Part shown: positions 30,883-40,933 of the stretch, one piece after another
Layout: each line of letters starts with the position of its first letter
Position numbering within the stretch: position 1 is the stretch's first letter
Assembly (NCBI GenBank): GCA_028706295.1
Contig: JAQWBQ010000002.1
Span: forward strand, 1 to 64,000
Source: Bacteroidales bacterium
GTDB taxonomy: Bacteria; Bacteroidota; Bacteroidia; Bacteroidales; FEN-979
Direction of reading: 5' to 3'
DNA length: 64,000 nucleotides
Position numbers and translations under genes: made by a program
The notes under the pieces: model-generated
Seen by the model: the letters and a program-made list of their open reading frames with translations, nothing else
Told to the model about the DNA's origin: nothing
The model's database searches: none

Positions 30883-32253
30883 ATGAAGCCCTCCTTTACG
30901 TTCCTGGTTTTTTTATTCTGCTTTTTTTTATCTGTGCAATCTGTTGCCCAGAGATCAAATATTCCGGGATCTTCCGAGCTGCTGAGAATGTCGCTTGAAC
31001 AGGCACAGGCTTATGCCTTGGAAAACAATTATGACCTGATAAACTCCGCCACGGATGTCGAAATAGCGCGGAAGATGGTTAAGCAAAATACCGCCATCGG
31101 ATTGCCCCAAATCAATGCAGGAGTCGATTATCTGGATTACCTGGTCATTCCCACCCAGATGATCCCGAATTTCTTTACGCAGCCCCCAAACCCTTCTGAG
31201 CTTATTCCGGTGAAATTTGGCGCCACCTACAATATGTCTGTAAAAGGCACCCTCACCCAGTTACTTTACAGCGGCCAGTATCTTGTGGGATTGCAGACTG
31301 CAAAAGCGTACCTGGAAACCTCCAAGCAGAAAAATCTGAAGGATAAAGTCGATGTTAGAGATCTGATCGCCGACATATATTTTCGCTTACTTGTGGTAGA
31401 TGAAGGGATTAAAATTCTTGACTCGACCTATATGGTTGTAAGTAAACTGGTCGAAGAGATCAGGAAAAGTTATAAAGTAGGTATTCTTGAGGATATTGAA
31501 GTGGATCAGGCCGAACTGAACCGATCCAATTTATGGGCTACGCTGACCTATACCAAAAACCAACGAACGCTGGTTTATGCTAATTTGAAATTCATTATCG
31601 GATTGAAAGATAATCAGGAACTGGAGCTTACCGACAACCTGAATTACTTTCTGGCACAGGTAAATCCCAATGAACTTTTAAATCAACAATTTGATTATCA
31701 GTCGAATATTGATTATAAATTATTGAAGAAAGCTGATTATCTGACCCTCATGCAGTACAAGCTTTCCAAAACCACATACCAACCTACCCTCAGCGGATTC
31801 CTTGGTGCATCTACTTCGGCACAACGCAACACCTGGTCCTTCTTTAACTCCAAGGAAGTATGGTACCCCACTGTTAATTTCGGCATTTCACTTCAGATAC
31901 CGATCTGGAGTAGTGGCGGAAGGAAATATGCAGTTGACCAGGCCCGGTTGAATGTGGAAAAAACGAAGGTCACAGATGAAAAGATGAGGGTAGGACTTGA
32001 GTTACAGGTAGCAACTGTGCGGACAGAGTTCAACAATGCCTACACCATTTACAAAAACAAAGAAAAAGGATTTGAGACTGCACTCAGGATCTATGAAAAG
32101 ACGATGGAGAAATACAAGCAGGGAATGGTAGGAAGCACCGACCTTAATCAACGATACCAGCAATTTCTGTCGGCTAACAGCGATTATATGCAGTCCATTT
32201 ATGCCTTGCTGAGTCAGAAGATCAAATTGTCAAAACTACTGGAGAAATTTTAG
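30883..32253 (+). CDS. TolC family outer-membrane efflux protein
   Basis: Signal peptide, LSLEQAQAYALENNYDL-type start, coiled-coil OEP repeats, SGGRKYAVDQARLNVEKTK. Confidence 0.92.
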   Translation: MKPSFTFLVFLFCFFLSVQSVAQRSNIPGSSELLRMSLEQAQAYALENNYDLINSATDVEIARKMVKQNTAIGLPQINAGVDYLDYLVIPTQMIPNFFTQPPNPSELIPVKFGATYNMSVKGTLTQLLYSGQYLVGLQTAKAYLETSKQKNLKDKVDVRDLIADIYFRLLVVDEGIKILDSTYMVVSKLVEEIRKSYKVGILEDIEVDQAELNRSNLWATLTYTKNQRTLVYANLKFIIGLKDNQELELTDNLNYFLAQVNPNELLNQQFDYQSNIDYKLLKKADYLTLMQYKLSKTTYQPTLSGFLGASTSAQRNTWSFFNSKEVWYPTVNFGISLQIPIWSSGGRKYAVDQARLNVEKTKVTDEKMRVGLELQVATVRTEFNNAYTIYKNKEKGFETALRIYEKTMEKYKQGMVGSTDLNQRYQQFLSANSDYMQSIYALLSQKIKLSKLLEKF

Positions 32254-32279
32254 AAATCAACAGCCTGTCTCTGACATTT

Positions 32280-35200
32280 TTACGACCACCAGTTCTTTTT
32301 AGGGTTTGATTTTTTTCTTTTCCACCTGATTTTCATCTTTGTATCAATCAACACCATTGCCGGGACAAATACCAGCGTGAGAAAGGTCGCAAAACTCAAA
32401 CCGAAGATAATAGTCCAGGAAAGCGGACCCCAGAACATTGCATTGTCTCCTCCAAAGTAGATATGGGGATTCAGATGCGTGAACAGGGAAACAAAGTCGA
32501 TATTCATTCCGATTGCAAGCGGAACAAGCCCGAGAATGGTGGCAGTCGCCGTGAGAACAACAGGGGTAATCCTGGTTTTACCGGCCTGAATGATCGCTTC
32601 TTTTGATTTCATTCCCCGTTGCTTCAATTCATCACAGAATTCAACAATAAGGATCCCGTTTCTTACAACAATACCTCCTAAAGCAACAATACCAAGTCCG
32701 GTCATCATAATACTGATCGACATTCCAAAAACTGCAATGCCAAAAAGAACCCCGATTATGCTGAACAGGACTTCACTTAATATGATAAGTGATTTGCTGA
32801 GAGATCCGAACTGGGTGATCAAAATGAAAAAGATCAGACCGATCGCTATGAGCATGGCCTTTGCCAGAAACGCCATCGTATCAGCCTGGTCCTCCTGTTC
32901 TCCGGTAAGGCTGATCTCAATGCCCCGGGGTTTCTCAAATGCGGGGATGGCTTTGTTTATGGCCAGAACAATTTCGTTTGCCGTGTGTCCCGAAAGGACT
33001 TCAGAGGATAGCGTGATCACCCGTTTCAGGTTTTTCCGTTTAATTCCTCCATACGTATCCTTGTACTGAATCGAAGCCACAGACGAAATCGGAATCTGCC
33101 TTAATTGTCCGGAATTCATGTCCCGGTAAGTGATCCTGGAATTGATGATCTGGTTGATATTGGTCCGCTCTTCTTCTGAGAACCTCAGTTGAATCGGGTA
33201 CTCATCTTCTTCCTCTTTGTATTTTGAAATTTCCTTCCCATAGATAGCTGTTCGCATCTCCATCCCGATCTGACCAAGCGACAATCCTTCGCGGTTCGCA
33301 CGAACCCGGTCGATGTTGATAATGATCTCCGGTTTGTTATTTTCGAAATCTGATTTTAATTGTTCGATTCCGGGAATGTTTATGGAATCAAGGTAGGACT
33401 TAAATTTGGTGGCCGTAACGATCAATTCATCCAGATCCTCGCCGGTTATTTCGATGTTGACGGGCTTTCCGGTAGGCGGACCCATCTTATTTTTATCGAC
33501 GGTGACTGTGACCCCGGGAAAGCTCTTCAACTCCTTTCGCATGGAATCCATGTACGTTTGCGTCGAAATTCCCTGCCTGTACCTGCTTTCGACAAAATTT
33601 ACAGTGATCTTGCCTTTGTTTGATGAGACCGACCGGTCGAACATACTTTCACCGGCGCCAAGTCCTACATTGGTGATAACCGACTCAACGATCGGATTCT
33701 TTTCACCAAGAATGGAATGAACTTTCCGCTCTACAAGATGTGTTACAGAATCGGTAACGCGCTGATCAGTCCCTTCCGGGAGTTTGATAAAAACATAGAT
33801 ATATCCCGGTTTGTTGTCGGGAAAAAATCTAACCTGAGGTTTCACCAGTCCGATCATCATAATGGAAGCAAAAAACATGATGATCACACCAATGAGCAGA
33901 TACCATGGGTTTTTACCCTTTAAGGCGATAAGAAGCGTTTTTTCGTACATGTGCATGATCCATGGCCAAAGGTCGTTCTGAAATTTCAGAATAGCCTTTT
34001 TCAGTACGATCCGGTACAGGAGGTTCAGGATTAAAGCCAACATGAAAACATTACCGATTGCAAATCCACCGGCAAGGTAAGATATCAGTGCAAGTACTCC
34101 AAGCAATACACTGATTATCAGCAATCTTTTACGATCAGTCCGGTGATCGGTCTGATCATATTCATGCTTCATGAACGACACGGCAAACACCGGATTGATG
34201 ATATATGCCACGAATAACGAAGCAAAAAGCGTCAATATCAATGTTACGGGAAGGTAATACATGAATTTTCCGACAACCCCGGGCCAGAAAGCCAGTGGGA
34301 AGAACGGGGCGAGTGTGGTCAGGGTACCTGAAAGAATCGGTAGAAAGACTTCACCGGCCGCATGTTTAGCGGCCTTGACAATATCGGTCTCGTATCGGTG
34401 TAAACGATGGGTGTTTTCAATGACCACGATCGCATCATCCACAATGATTCCCAATGCAAAAATGAATCCGAACATTACGATCATATTCATGGTAAAGCCC
34501 AATCCCGGCATGATCAGATAGGCCATGAACATGGAAAGGGGAACCGATAATCCGACGAAAAATGCATTGTTGAACCCCATAAAGAACATCAATACCAGCA
34601 CCACCATAATAAAACCAATTACAATCGTGTTGTTGAGTTCTTCCAGCGTGCTTTTGGTGAATCGTGACTGATCGCCCGTGAGGGTAATGCTGAGATCGGG
34701 TGGATAATAATTCGTTTTCATGTTCTCCATGATCTCTTTGATTTCCCGGGAGGCATTCAGCAGGTTTTCTCCGCTTTTTTTTATGACATTTAACGTGATC
34801 ACATTTTTGCCATCCAACCGGGCAAAGCTTTCCTGCTCTTTGAAGCCATCCCTGACCTCGGCAATATCCTGAATATAAACAATGGCGCCGCTCGAAGATT
34901 TCAGAATGATATTTTTGATTTGTTCAGGCGATTTAAACTGGCCAGCCAGCCTGATGGTGTATTTAGTTCCGAATGATGTGATGGTACCGGCTGAAACCGT
35001 TACATTTTCAGAAGCGACTGCCGATTCGATATCGCGAAAAGAGACACTGGCGGCCTGCATCTTGTACATGTCCACATCAATTTGGATCTCCCGTTCCAGT
35101 GATCCCACGATATCGACCCGGGTGATCTCCTTTAAGGTTTCAATCTTATCCTGTGCATCCTCGGCATATTCCTTCAGGCGCTGCAAGTCATAATCGCCCG

Positions 35201-35663
35201 AAAGGTTGATAAACATGATGGGTACTTCGGAAATATCAACCTCTTTGATATCAGGATCTTTTGGAAGATTGTTCGGCAAGGTGGATTTGGATTTGTCAAC
35301 GGCATCACGGACCCTTTGTTTGGCCTCAGAGACTTCAATTCCGGGATTGAATTCCACCACAATGGAGGAGAAGTCCTGAACCGAATTGCTGGTAATTTCT
35401 TTTACATCGGCAAGTGATTTGCACTGCTTCTCAATCGGACGTGTAACCAGGTTTTCCATATCCTCCGGTGAGGTGCCCGGATACGCGGTATTGATAATAA
35501 TTGTCGGAATTACGATTTCAGGAAACTGCTCCTTGGGGATGTTAAAATAGGACAACAGGCCAAGTGCAGTTATAAATACAGCCAGGACGTAAATACTGGT
35601 CTTGTTGTCGATAGCCCAACTGGTTGCAAAGAACTCTTTGAGCCGGTCAGTTTTTTCTTTCAT
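32280..35663 (-). CDS. RND efflux transporter permease subunit
   Basis: 1127 aa AcrB/MdtBC family: PTIIINTAYPGTSPEDMENLVTRPIE, GIIVDDAIVVIEN, GGIVVRNGILIVEF. Confidence 0.96.
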   Translation of the reverse strand: MKEKTDRLKEFFATSWAIDNKTSIYVLAVFITALGLLSYFNIPKEQFPEIVIPTIIINTAYPGTSPEDMENLVTRPIEKQCKSLADVKEITSNSVQDFSSIVVEFNPGIEVSEAKQRVRDAVDKSKSTLPNNLPKDPDIKEVDISEVPIMFINLSGDYDLQRLKEYAEDAQDKIETLKEITRVDIVGSLEREIQIDVDMYKMQAASVSFRDIESAVASENVTVSAGTITSFGTKYTIRLAGQFKSPEQIKNIILKSSSGAIVYIQDIAEVRDGFKEQESFARLDGKNVITLNVIKKSGENLLNASREIKEIMENMKTNYYPPDLSITLTGDQSRFTKSTLEELNNTIVIGFIMVVLVLMFFMGFNNAFFVGLSVPLSMFMAYLIMPGLGFTMNMIVMFGFIFALGIIVDDAIVVIENTHRLHRYETDIVKAAKHAAGEVFLPILSGTLTTLAPFFPLAFWPGVVGKFMYYLPVTLILTLFASLFVAYIINPVFAVSFMKHEYDQTDHRTDRKRLLIISVLLGVLALISYLAGGFAIGNVFMLALILNLLYRIVLKKAILKFQNDLWPWIMHMYEKTLLIALKGKNPWYLLIGVIIMFFASIMMIGLVKPQVRFFPDNKPGYIYVFIKLPEGTDQRVTDSVTHLVERKVHSILGEKNPIVESVITNVGLGAGESMFDRSVSSNKGKITVNFVESRYRQGISTQTYMDSMRKELKSFPGVTVTVDKNKMGPPTGKPVNIEITGEDLDELIVTATKFKSYLDSINIPGIEQLKSDFENNKPEIIINIDRVRANREGLSLGQIGMEMRTAIYGKEISKYKEEEDEYPIQLRFSEEERTNINQIINSRITYRDMNSGQLRQIPISSVASIQYKDTYGGIKRKNLKRVITLSSEVLSGHTANEIVLAINKAIPAFEKPRGIEISLTGEQEDQADTMAFLAKAMLIAIGLIFFILITQFGSLSKSLIILSEVLFSIIGVLFGIAVFGMSISIMMTGLGIVALGGIVVRNGILIVEFCDELKQRGMKSKEAIIQAGKTRITPVVLTATATILGLVPLAIGMNIDFVSLFTHLNPHIYFGGDNAMFWGPLSWTIIFGLSFATFLTLVFVPAMVLIDTKMKIRWKRKKSNPKKNWWS

Positions 35664-35666
35664 CTT

Positions 35667-36782
35667 CTAAAAGTCAATGAATTGTCCGTCATAAAGATCT
35701 TTGTACCCTGCTGTTATAATCATGTCCCCCTCATTTAATCCGGTAAGAATTTCTGTAAGTCCGTTAAACGATACAAAAGGCGCCACTGCACGTTTTCTGG
35801 CAACCTTTTTTCCGTTCTCAAGTGAGGCGATGAAAACGAACTGACCTTCATTTCTGGAACTCTGGATGAAATTCTGTGGGATTGAAATGGTAGATGGATT
35901 GATATAATCCCTGATTTTAAGGACCGCGATCATATTGGCCCGGAAAGTAATATCGGTCACGGGCAGGGAAACTTCAATAATAAAGGTCCGGTTGGTGGGA
36001 TTGATATATTTACTGGCAAAGGTAACTTTCTGATCAAGCTCCCGGTTTAAATCGGGAAGATACACCTTGACCTGGTCGCCGGGATGCACTTTAGCAGAAT
36101 AGGCTTCTCCGACATCTGCAACCGCTTTGGCCCTCGAAAAATTCACAATCCGGAATGCAGGGATGGGAGAGGAGGAGGATGCCATTTGTCCGACTTTAAT
36201 GGGGATATCTTCAATAGTTCCGTCGATGGGGGCGGTGATCACCGACATCTTGATCTGGTCTTCCAGGGTTGCAATGCCGTTCTGCGCCGATTCCATGTCG
36301 TTCTTAGCTTTAAGGTATTGAATCTCGGAACCGATATTCTGATCCCACAGAATTTTTTGCCGGTTGAAGATGTCCGTAAGAAAGGCCAGTTTGCTTTTCA
36401 GATCGACAAGCTGCTGTTTCATGACTTCGGCATCCAATTCGGCAAGAACTGCTCCTTTGTTCACATAATCACCTTCATGAACTAAAATCTTCGTTACGAC
36501 GCCTCCCTGATTACGCGGGCTGACCCCGATATTGTCGTTGCCATCAATCCGGCCCTGGACCTCGATATAATGTTCAAAAGGTTTTTTACGCAAGGTATCA
36601 ACCAGCACTTTGGTTGCTTCAGATCCTGCGGGATGAAGTTCCTGTTCGAGCTTCAGGATCTCAGCAGTCAGTCGATCGTGTTCCTTTTTAAGTTCCGTTA
36701 GCCGGGCTTGTTTGTCTGTTTGTCTGTTGCCACATGACGCTAGAAAAAAAATGATACCCGTTATGATCAGCATCTTTCTCAT
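35667..36782 (-). CDS. RND efflux periplasmic adaptor (membrane fusion) subunit
   Basis: 371 aa lipoprotein (FLASCGN), biotinyl-lipoyl-like and coiled-coil segments (GDYVNKGAVLAELD, ITAPIDGTIEDIPIKVGQ). Confidence 0.94.
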   Translation of the reverse strand: MRKMLIITGIIFFLASCGNRQTDKQARLTELKKEHDRLTAEILKLEQELHPAGSEATKVLVDTLRKKPFEHYIEVQGRIDGNDNIGVSPRNQGGVVTKILVHEGDYVNKGAVLAELDAEVMKQQLVDLKSKLAFLTDIFNRQKILWDQNIGSEIQYLKAKNDMESAQNGIATLEDQIKMSVITAPIDGTIEDIPIKVGQMASSSSPIPAFRIVNFSRAKAVADVGEAYSAKVHPGDQVKVYLPDLNRELDQKVTFASKYINPTNRTFIIEVSLPVTDITFRANMIAVLKIRDYINPSTISIPQNFIQSSRNEGQFVFIASLENGKKVARKRAVAPFVSFNGLTEILTGLNEGDMIITAGYKDLYDGQFIDF

Positions 36783-37101
36783 GATGAAATTCTGATGTTA
36801 ATGGATGAATATTCAAAATCAATGTTGAATGCGCCAAATATAGTGATTTTCAGGGTTAAAAATCATTCCTGAAGAATTTCGGTTTTGCCCTCTTTTCAAT
36901 ATCTTTGCTAAGTAAATACCAGGTTATTAATTATTCTGATACAGAGCGAAATATTTAACCACTGGTATGCTGGAATGGAAATCTCCATGAATGATAAAGC
37001 ATGGTGTTTGAGACCAATCTGTTTAAATTTGAGGATTAAGATGTTCTCATTTTCAGGCAACTATTTTCTTAAGTTCGTGTCTTTACCTTACTGGTTCCCG
37101 G

Positions 37102-37662
37102 ATGCTCGAGGATGATTCCATACTTGAGGGGTGCATAGCGGGATCACGCAGCGCCCAGAGCGCCCTTTATCGGAAATACAGCCCGGTAATGATGGCGGTA
37201 TGCCTGCGTTATGCCCAAAACAGGGATGAGGCTGAAGATATTTTGCAGGAAGCGTTCCTGAAAATCTTTCAGAATATCAGATCGTTCCGGAAAGAAGGAT
37301 CATTTGAAGGGTGGATGAAGCGGATTATGATCAACCATGCATTAAATTATTTCAGGAAGAATCGCCGAATGCCATTTATCGAAGACCTGGAAGCAATAAA
37401 TGAAAAGGAGGTTATGGAAAACGATGATCAGATTTCGGTTCATGCCCCGGTTTCGGCTGATACCATTATTGCCCTGATCCAGATGCTTCCTCCGGGTTAC
37501 CGTCTTGTATTCAATATGTACGTATTTGAGGAATATAGCCATAAGGAGATTTCTGAGGCTTTATTGATTTCCGAAAATACTTCAAAAACTCAGCTTCTGA
37601 AAGCCAGGAGAATGCTGAGAAAAAAGTTATATGAAAAAAATCTGGTGAAAAATACGCCTTAA
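37102..37662 (+). CDS. ECF RNA polymerase sigma factor (module 1)
   Basis: Region 2 RYAQNRDEAEDILQEAFLKIF, region 4 YSHKEISEALLISENTSKTQLLKARRMLRKKL. Confidence 0.94.
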   Translation: MLEDDSILEGCIAGSRSAQSALYRKYSPVMMAVCLRYAQNRDEAEDILQEAFLKIFQNIRSFRKEGSFEGWMKRIMINHALNYFRKNRRMPFIEDLEAINEKEVMENDDQISVHAPVSADTIIALIQMLPPGYRLVFNMYVFEEYSHKEISEALLISENTSKTQLLKARRMLRKKLYEKNLVKNTP

Positions 37663-37665
37663 TCA

Positions 37666-39111
37666 ATGAATGAAGACCTAAATAAAAAGACTGAATCCGA
37701 CAGTAATCTGGAACAGTTCATGCGGCAATCCCTGGCAGGTCACCGCGTCGAACCCAGTCCGGGTATCTGGAAGGGAATAAGCCGGAAGTTATTATGGCAC
37801 GAAATAAGTCATTTTAATTTTTCAAATGTTACCCGAAAATTGTGGATGCTGGGCGGTACCGGGCTTCTGGTCATCACGGCCGGACTCTATTTTTTATCAT
37901 CCGGATCGGGCAAAACATCCGAAACCAAAACCCTGAAGCCAACTGTGATTTCCACATCACTTCTTTCACCAGATGCCGGAATCCATGAAAAACATACAGC
38001 AGTCCTTGTGACTTCTTCTCACGTTGAAAAACAAATTAGTTCGTTATCTGATAATCGTCATAAGCAACAGAAAACCAATGAAATGGAGAAGGATCCCACG
38101 ACTTCCGATCCTTCCTTACCAATAAAAGGGAGCGCCCTGGACGATCTAAAATCAAATACTGACCATTCCGGTCACCAGGAAGTAGGGACCCTCTTCTCAG
38201 TTCCTGCCGAAAATCAACCCGTTTCGAACCTATATAAAGAAAATACTGACCTTTCCGGCTCTGCCTCCTCTATCGCGGGAATCCTCCGGCTCCCATCCCG
38301 TGGACCGGGTTTGCTTAACATTGCATTAAATCCTGATACCACAGTGATCATTCAAACGCAGGACCACCTTTTCAAAATCCATTTTCCGGGTGGCCCTTCC
38401 GGCGCTTTTTTTTCGGCATCGCTGGGTATTCAACCTGAAATCACCTTCAACCCGGGCGTATCATCTGATTCAAAATTAAATTTCTGGATCAATGGCCGTG
38501 CTTCTGTACATTTTTCCCGTTTTTCGATTTCAACAGGGATCAACGCAGGTTACTTAACCGATGAATGCAAATACCAGATCGAATATATAAGCAGGGACAG
38601 CGTCGGATTTTATACCTCTGTGGTTTCCTATGAAGTAGGCGCCGGTAATAAAATCATCTACAACACGACCACAGAAAATATCTACGACAGTGTTCAGCAT
38701 ATAGCTGATGACCGGACGCGTGCCCGGTACACTTATTTACAGGTTCCGTTGCTTGTCGGATACCGGTTGTTTCAATCCGACCTTTTAAGCCTTACTATTC
38801 ATGCCGGACCCATGGTTTCATTCCTGCTGAATTCCCGCGAACCCGAACCGGAAATCAATTACAGAAGTTTTAAAGTCATAAAAATCGAGAATCAAACCCC
38901 TCAAAGGAACGCTATCAATTGGCAGGTTTGTATAGATCTGAATCTTGAATTCCGGATGAATAAATCGCTGAGTCTCTATGTCGAACCGTCCTGCAGGTAT
39001 TTTCTCAGCGCTCCGACGAAATCCGAAAACAACAGTTCTGAGAAATCCTGGTCAACAGGTCTTGATTTAGGATTGCAGTATAAATTCGGGCAAAACTTCA
39101 AAAAGAAATGA
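37666..39111 (+). CDS. Putative dual-membrane anti-sigma factor: N-terminal cytoplasmic segment, one TM helix, S/T/P-rich linker, C-terminal outer-membrane beta-barrel
   Basis: HRVEPSPGIWKGISRKL, TM LWMLGGTGLLVITAGLYFL, ~150 aa low-complexity linker, then barrel-like GAFFSASLGIQPEITF...YTYLQVPLLVGYRL...TGLDLGLQYKFG. 3 bp after the sigma gene. Confidence 0.75.
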   Translation: MNEDLNKKTESDSNLEQFMRQSLAGHRVEPSPGIWKGISRKLLWHEISHFNFSNVTRKLWMLGGTGLLVITAGLYFLSSGSGKTSETKTLKPTVISTSLLSPDAGIHEKHTAVLVTSSHVEKQISSLSDNRHKQQKTNEMEKDPTTSDPSLPIKGSALDDLKSNTDHSGHQEVGTLFSVPAENQPVSNLYKENTDLSGSASSIAGILRLPSRGPGLLNIALNPDTTVIIQTQDHLFKIHFPGGPSGAFFSASLGIQPEITFNPGVSSDSKLNFWINGRASVHFSRFSISTGINAGYLTDECKYQIEYISRDSVGFYTSVVSYEVGAGNKIIYNTTTENIYDSVQHIADDRTRARYTYLQVPLLVGYRLFQSDLLSLTIHAGPMVSFLLNSREPEPEINYRSFKVIKIENQTPQRNAINWQVCIDLNLEFRMNKSLSLYVEPSCRYFLSAPTKSENNSSEKSWSTGLDLGLQYKFGQNFKKK

Positions 39112-40880
39112 AAAAGATTCTATTCTTGGTCCTGTTGATGGCGTGGTCCTTTGAAGGATTTCTGCAACCCATGGCCGGGGATCAACCAGGCGCTGACTGT
39201 CATGCTGATTTTTCGGCAACACCAGAACCTTCCGATCCAATGACTATTCATTTTCAGGATTTATCAACAGGCCAGATAACCAATTGGCAATGGAGTTTTG
39301 GCGACGGGGTGACATCTTCCGTTCAAAATCCCGTTCATACCTATCCTGCCGGAGGAACCTATTTTGCCTGCCTGACCATATACAACAGCGATCCCGGTTT
39401 GATTTGCCACGACATGATTTGCATTGCAATTACCATCCATGAGCCGGGTCAATGTGTTGCCGACTACCAGTATTCAACCGACAATGCCAACCGGTTGCGA
39501 GTTCTGTTTACCGATAAATCGTCAGGAACCATTGATGGATGGCACTGGGATTTTGGTGATGGTACTGTATCGGGTGAACAGAACCCGACCCATATATTTC
39601 CTGACTATGGGAAGTATAAAGTCTGCCTGACCGCTTATAATATCAGTTCACCATCAACCTGCAGCGACATCAAATGCGATTCGGTCGAGGTCAAAATTAT
39701 CGCTGATTGTCATGCCTCTTTTGATTACGTGCTCGATACCATGAACCAGGCGCCCAACACCTTCGTTTTTAATGACCGGTCGACAGGAAATGCAAATTCT
39801 TTCCAATGGACTTTTGATGATGGAGCAATCGTGAATGGACGAAATGCCGTACATCAATTTTCAACCCAGGGGAATCACAAGGTATGTCAGATAATTAGTC
39901 ACTACGAACAGGGAAATCTATTATGCAGGGACTCCTCCTGTGCCATGGTCCCGACAGCCAGCTACCTGAATCTTGGAGGTCACCTTTTTACAGGAAAATA
40001 CCCGATTAACAATCCGGTCCCTTCCGGAGATACCGGAATAGCTTACATCTACAGACTGACCGGAACTGAATTGAGGCCTTTTGATACCCTGCGTTTTACC
40101 CATCTTGGGTACTTTTCTTTTCCACAAATCCTCACCGGAAAGTACATCATCCGTGCGGAATTATCAGGGGGATCGAAAAATTATAGCAACTATTTTCCCT
40201 CCTATTATCCCGACGACTTTTTGTGGATCGGTTCACAGGGAATTACCTTGGCAGATTCCAATATTTTCAAGGCGAATATTGATATGAAACCGGTAAAAAT
40301 AATCCCGGTCGGATCCGGTATTATCAAAGGTTCAGTCATTCCTGCACTGAACGGTCAAACGAACAATCCGGTACCCGAAACAGAGGTCTTGCTTTATGGG
40401 GGTGATTTGGTACCGCTCTCTTATACTAAAACAGATAATAACGGACATTTTGAATTTACCGGCTTGCCTCTGGATGCCTATTACCTTTATGTCGAGTATC
40501 CCGGAAAATATTCAAGATTTACCGCGGTGTGGATTGATGAACAAAATCCTGTGCAGGAAGCAGTCTGTCTCGAACTTTTCGATCACAATGTTACTGGTAT
40601 TGAAGAAAAGACGGGTGCACAGATCCGGATCACCGGCCTGTTCCCCAATCCGGTTGTGTCCGACCTCCGGGTATCCATCATTGCATTCTTGCCGGGTCAT
40701 CTCAGATACCGGATCATGGATGTGACCGGCATGGTACACTATACTGGAAGTTTGGAATACCGGTCAGGATCACAATTCATTCCTTTGACGACAGGGGATA
40801 TTCCCTATGGGTTGTTTCTGATCGATTTTCAAACGCCGGAAGGGGAACGTATTGCCACCTGTAAACTGGTGAAATACTAA
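39108..40880 (+). CDS. Secreted PKD-domain protein with T9SS type A sorting domain
   Basis: Three PKD repeats (WQWSFGDGVTSSVQNPVHTY; WHWDFGDGTVSGEQNPTHIF; FQWTFDDGAIVNGRNAVHQF), two regulatory-like/Cna-B-like domains, C-terminal GLFPNPVVSDLRV...CKLVKY. ATGA overlap with preceding gene. Confidence 0.9.
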   Translation: MKKILFLVLLMAWSFEGFLQPMAGDQPGADCHADFSATPEPSDPMTIHFQDLSTGQITNWQWSFGDGVTSSVQNPVHTYPAGGTYFACLTIYNSDPGLICHDMICIAITIHEPGQCVADYQYSTDNANRLRVLFTDKSSGTIDGWHWDFGDGTVSGEQNPTHIFPDYGKYKVCLTAYNISSPSTCSDIKCDSVEVKIIADCHASFDYVLDTMNQAPNTFVFNDRSTGNANSFQWTFDDGAIVNGRNAVHQFSTQGNHKVCQIISHYEQGNLLCRDSSCAMVPTASYLNLGGHLFTGKYPINNPVPSGDTGIAYIYRLTGTELRPFDTLRFTHLGYFSFPQILTGKYIIRAELSGGSKNYSNYFPSYYPDDFLWIGSQGITLADSNIFKANIDMKPVKIIPVGSGIIKGSVIPALNGQTNNPVPETEVLLYGGDLVPLSYTKTDNNGHFEFTGLPLDAYYLYVEYPGKYSRFTAVWIDEQNPVQEAVCLELFDHNVTGIEEKTGAQIRITGLFPNPVVSDLRVSIIAFLPGHLRYRIMDVTGMVHYTGSLEYRSGSQFIPLTTGDIPYGLFLIDFQTPEGERIATCKLVKY

Positions 40881-40933
40881 CTTCATTTTTTTTCCGATAA
40901 AATTATTTACTTTTACATTTCATTTCTTCTGAT

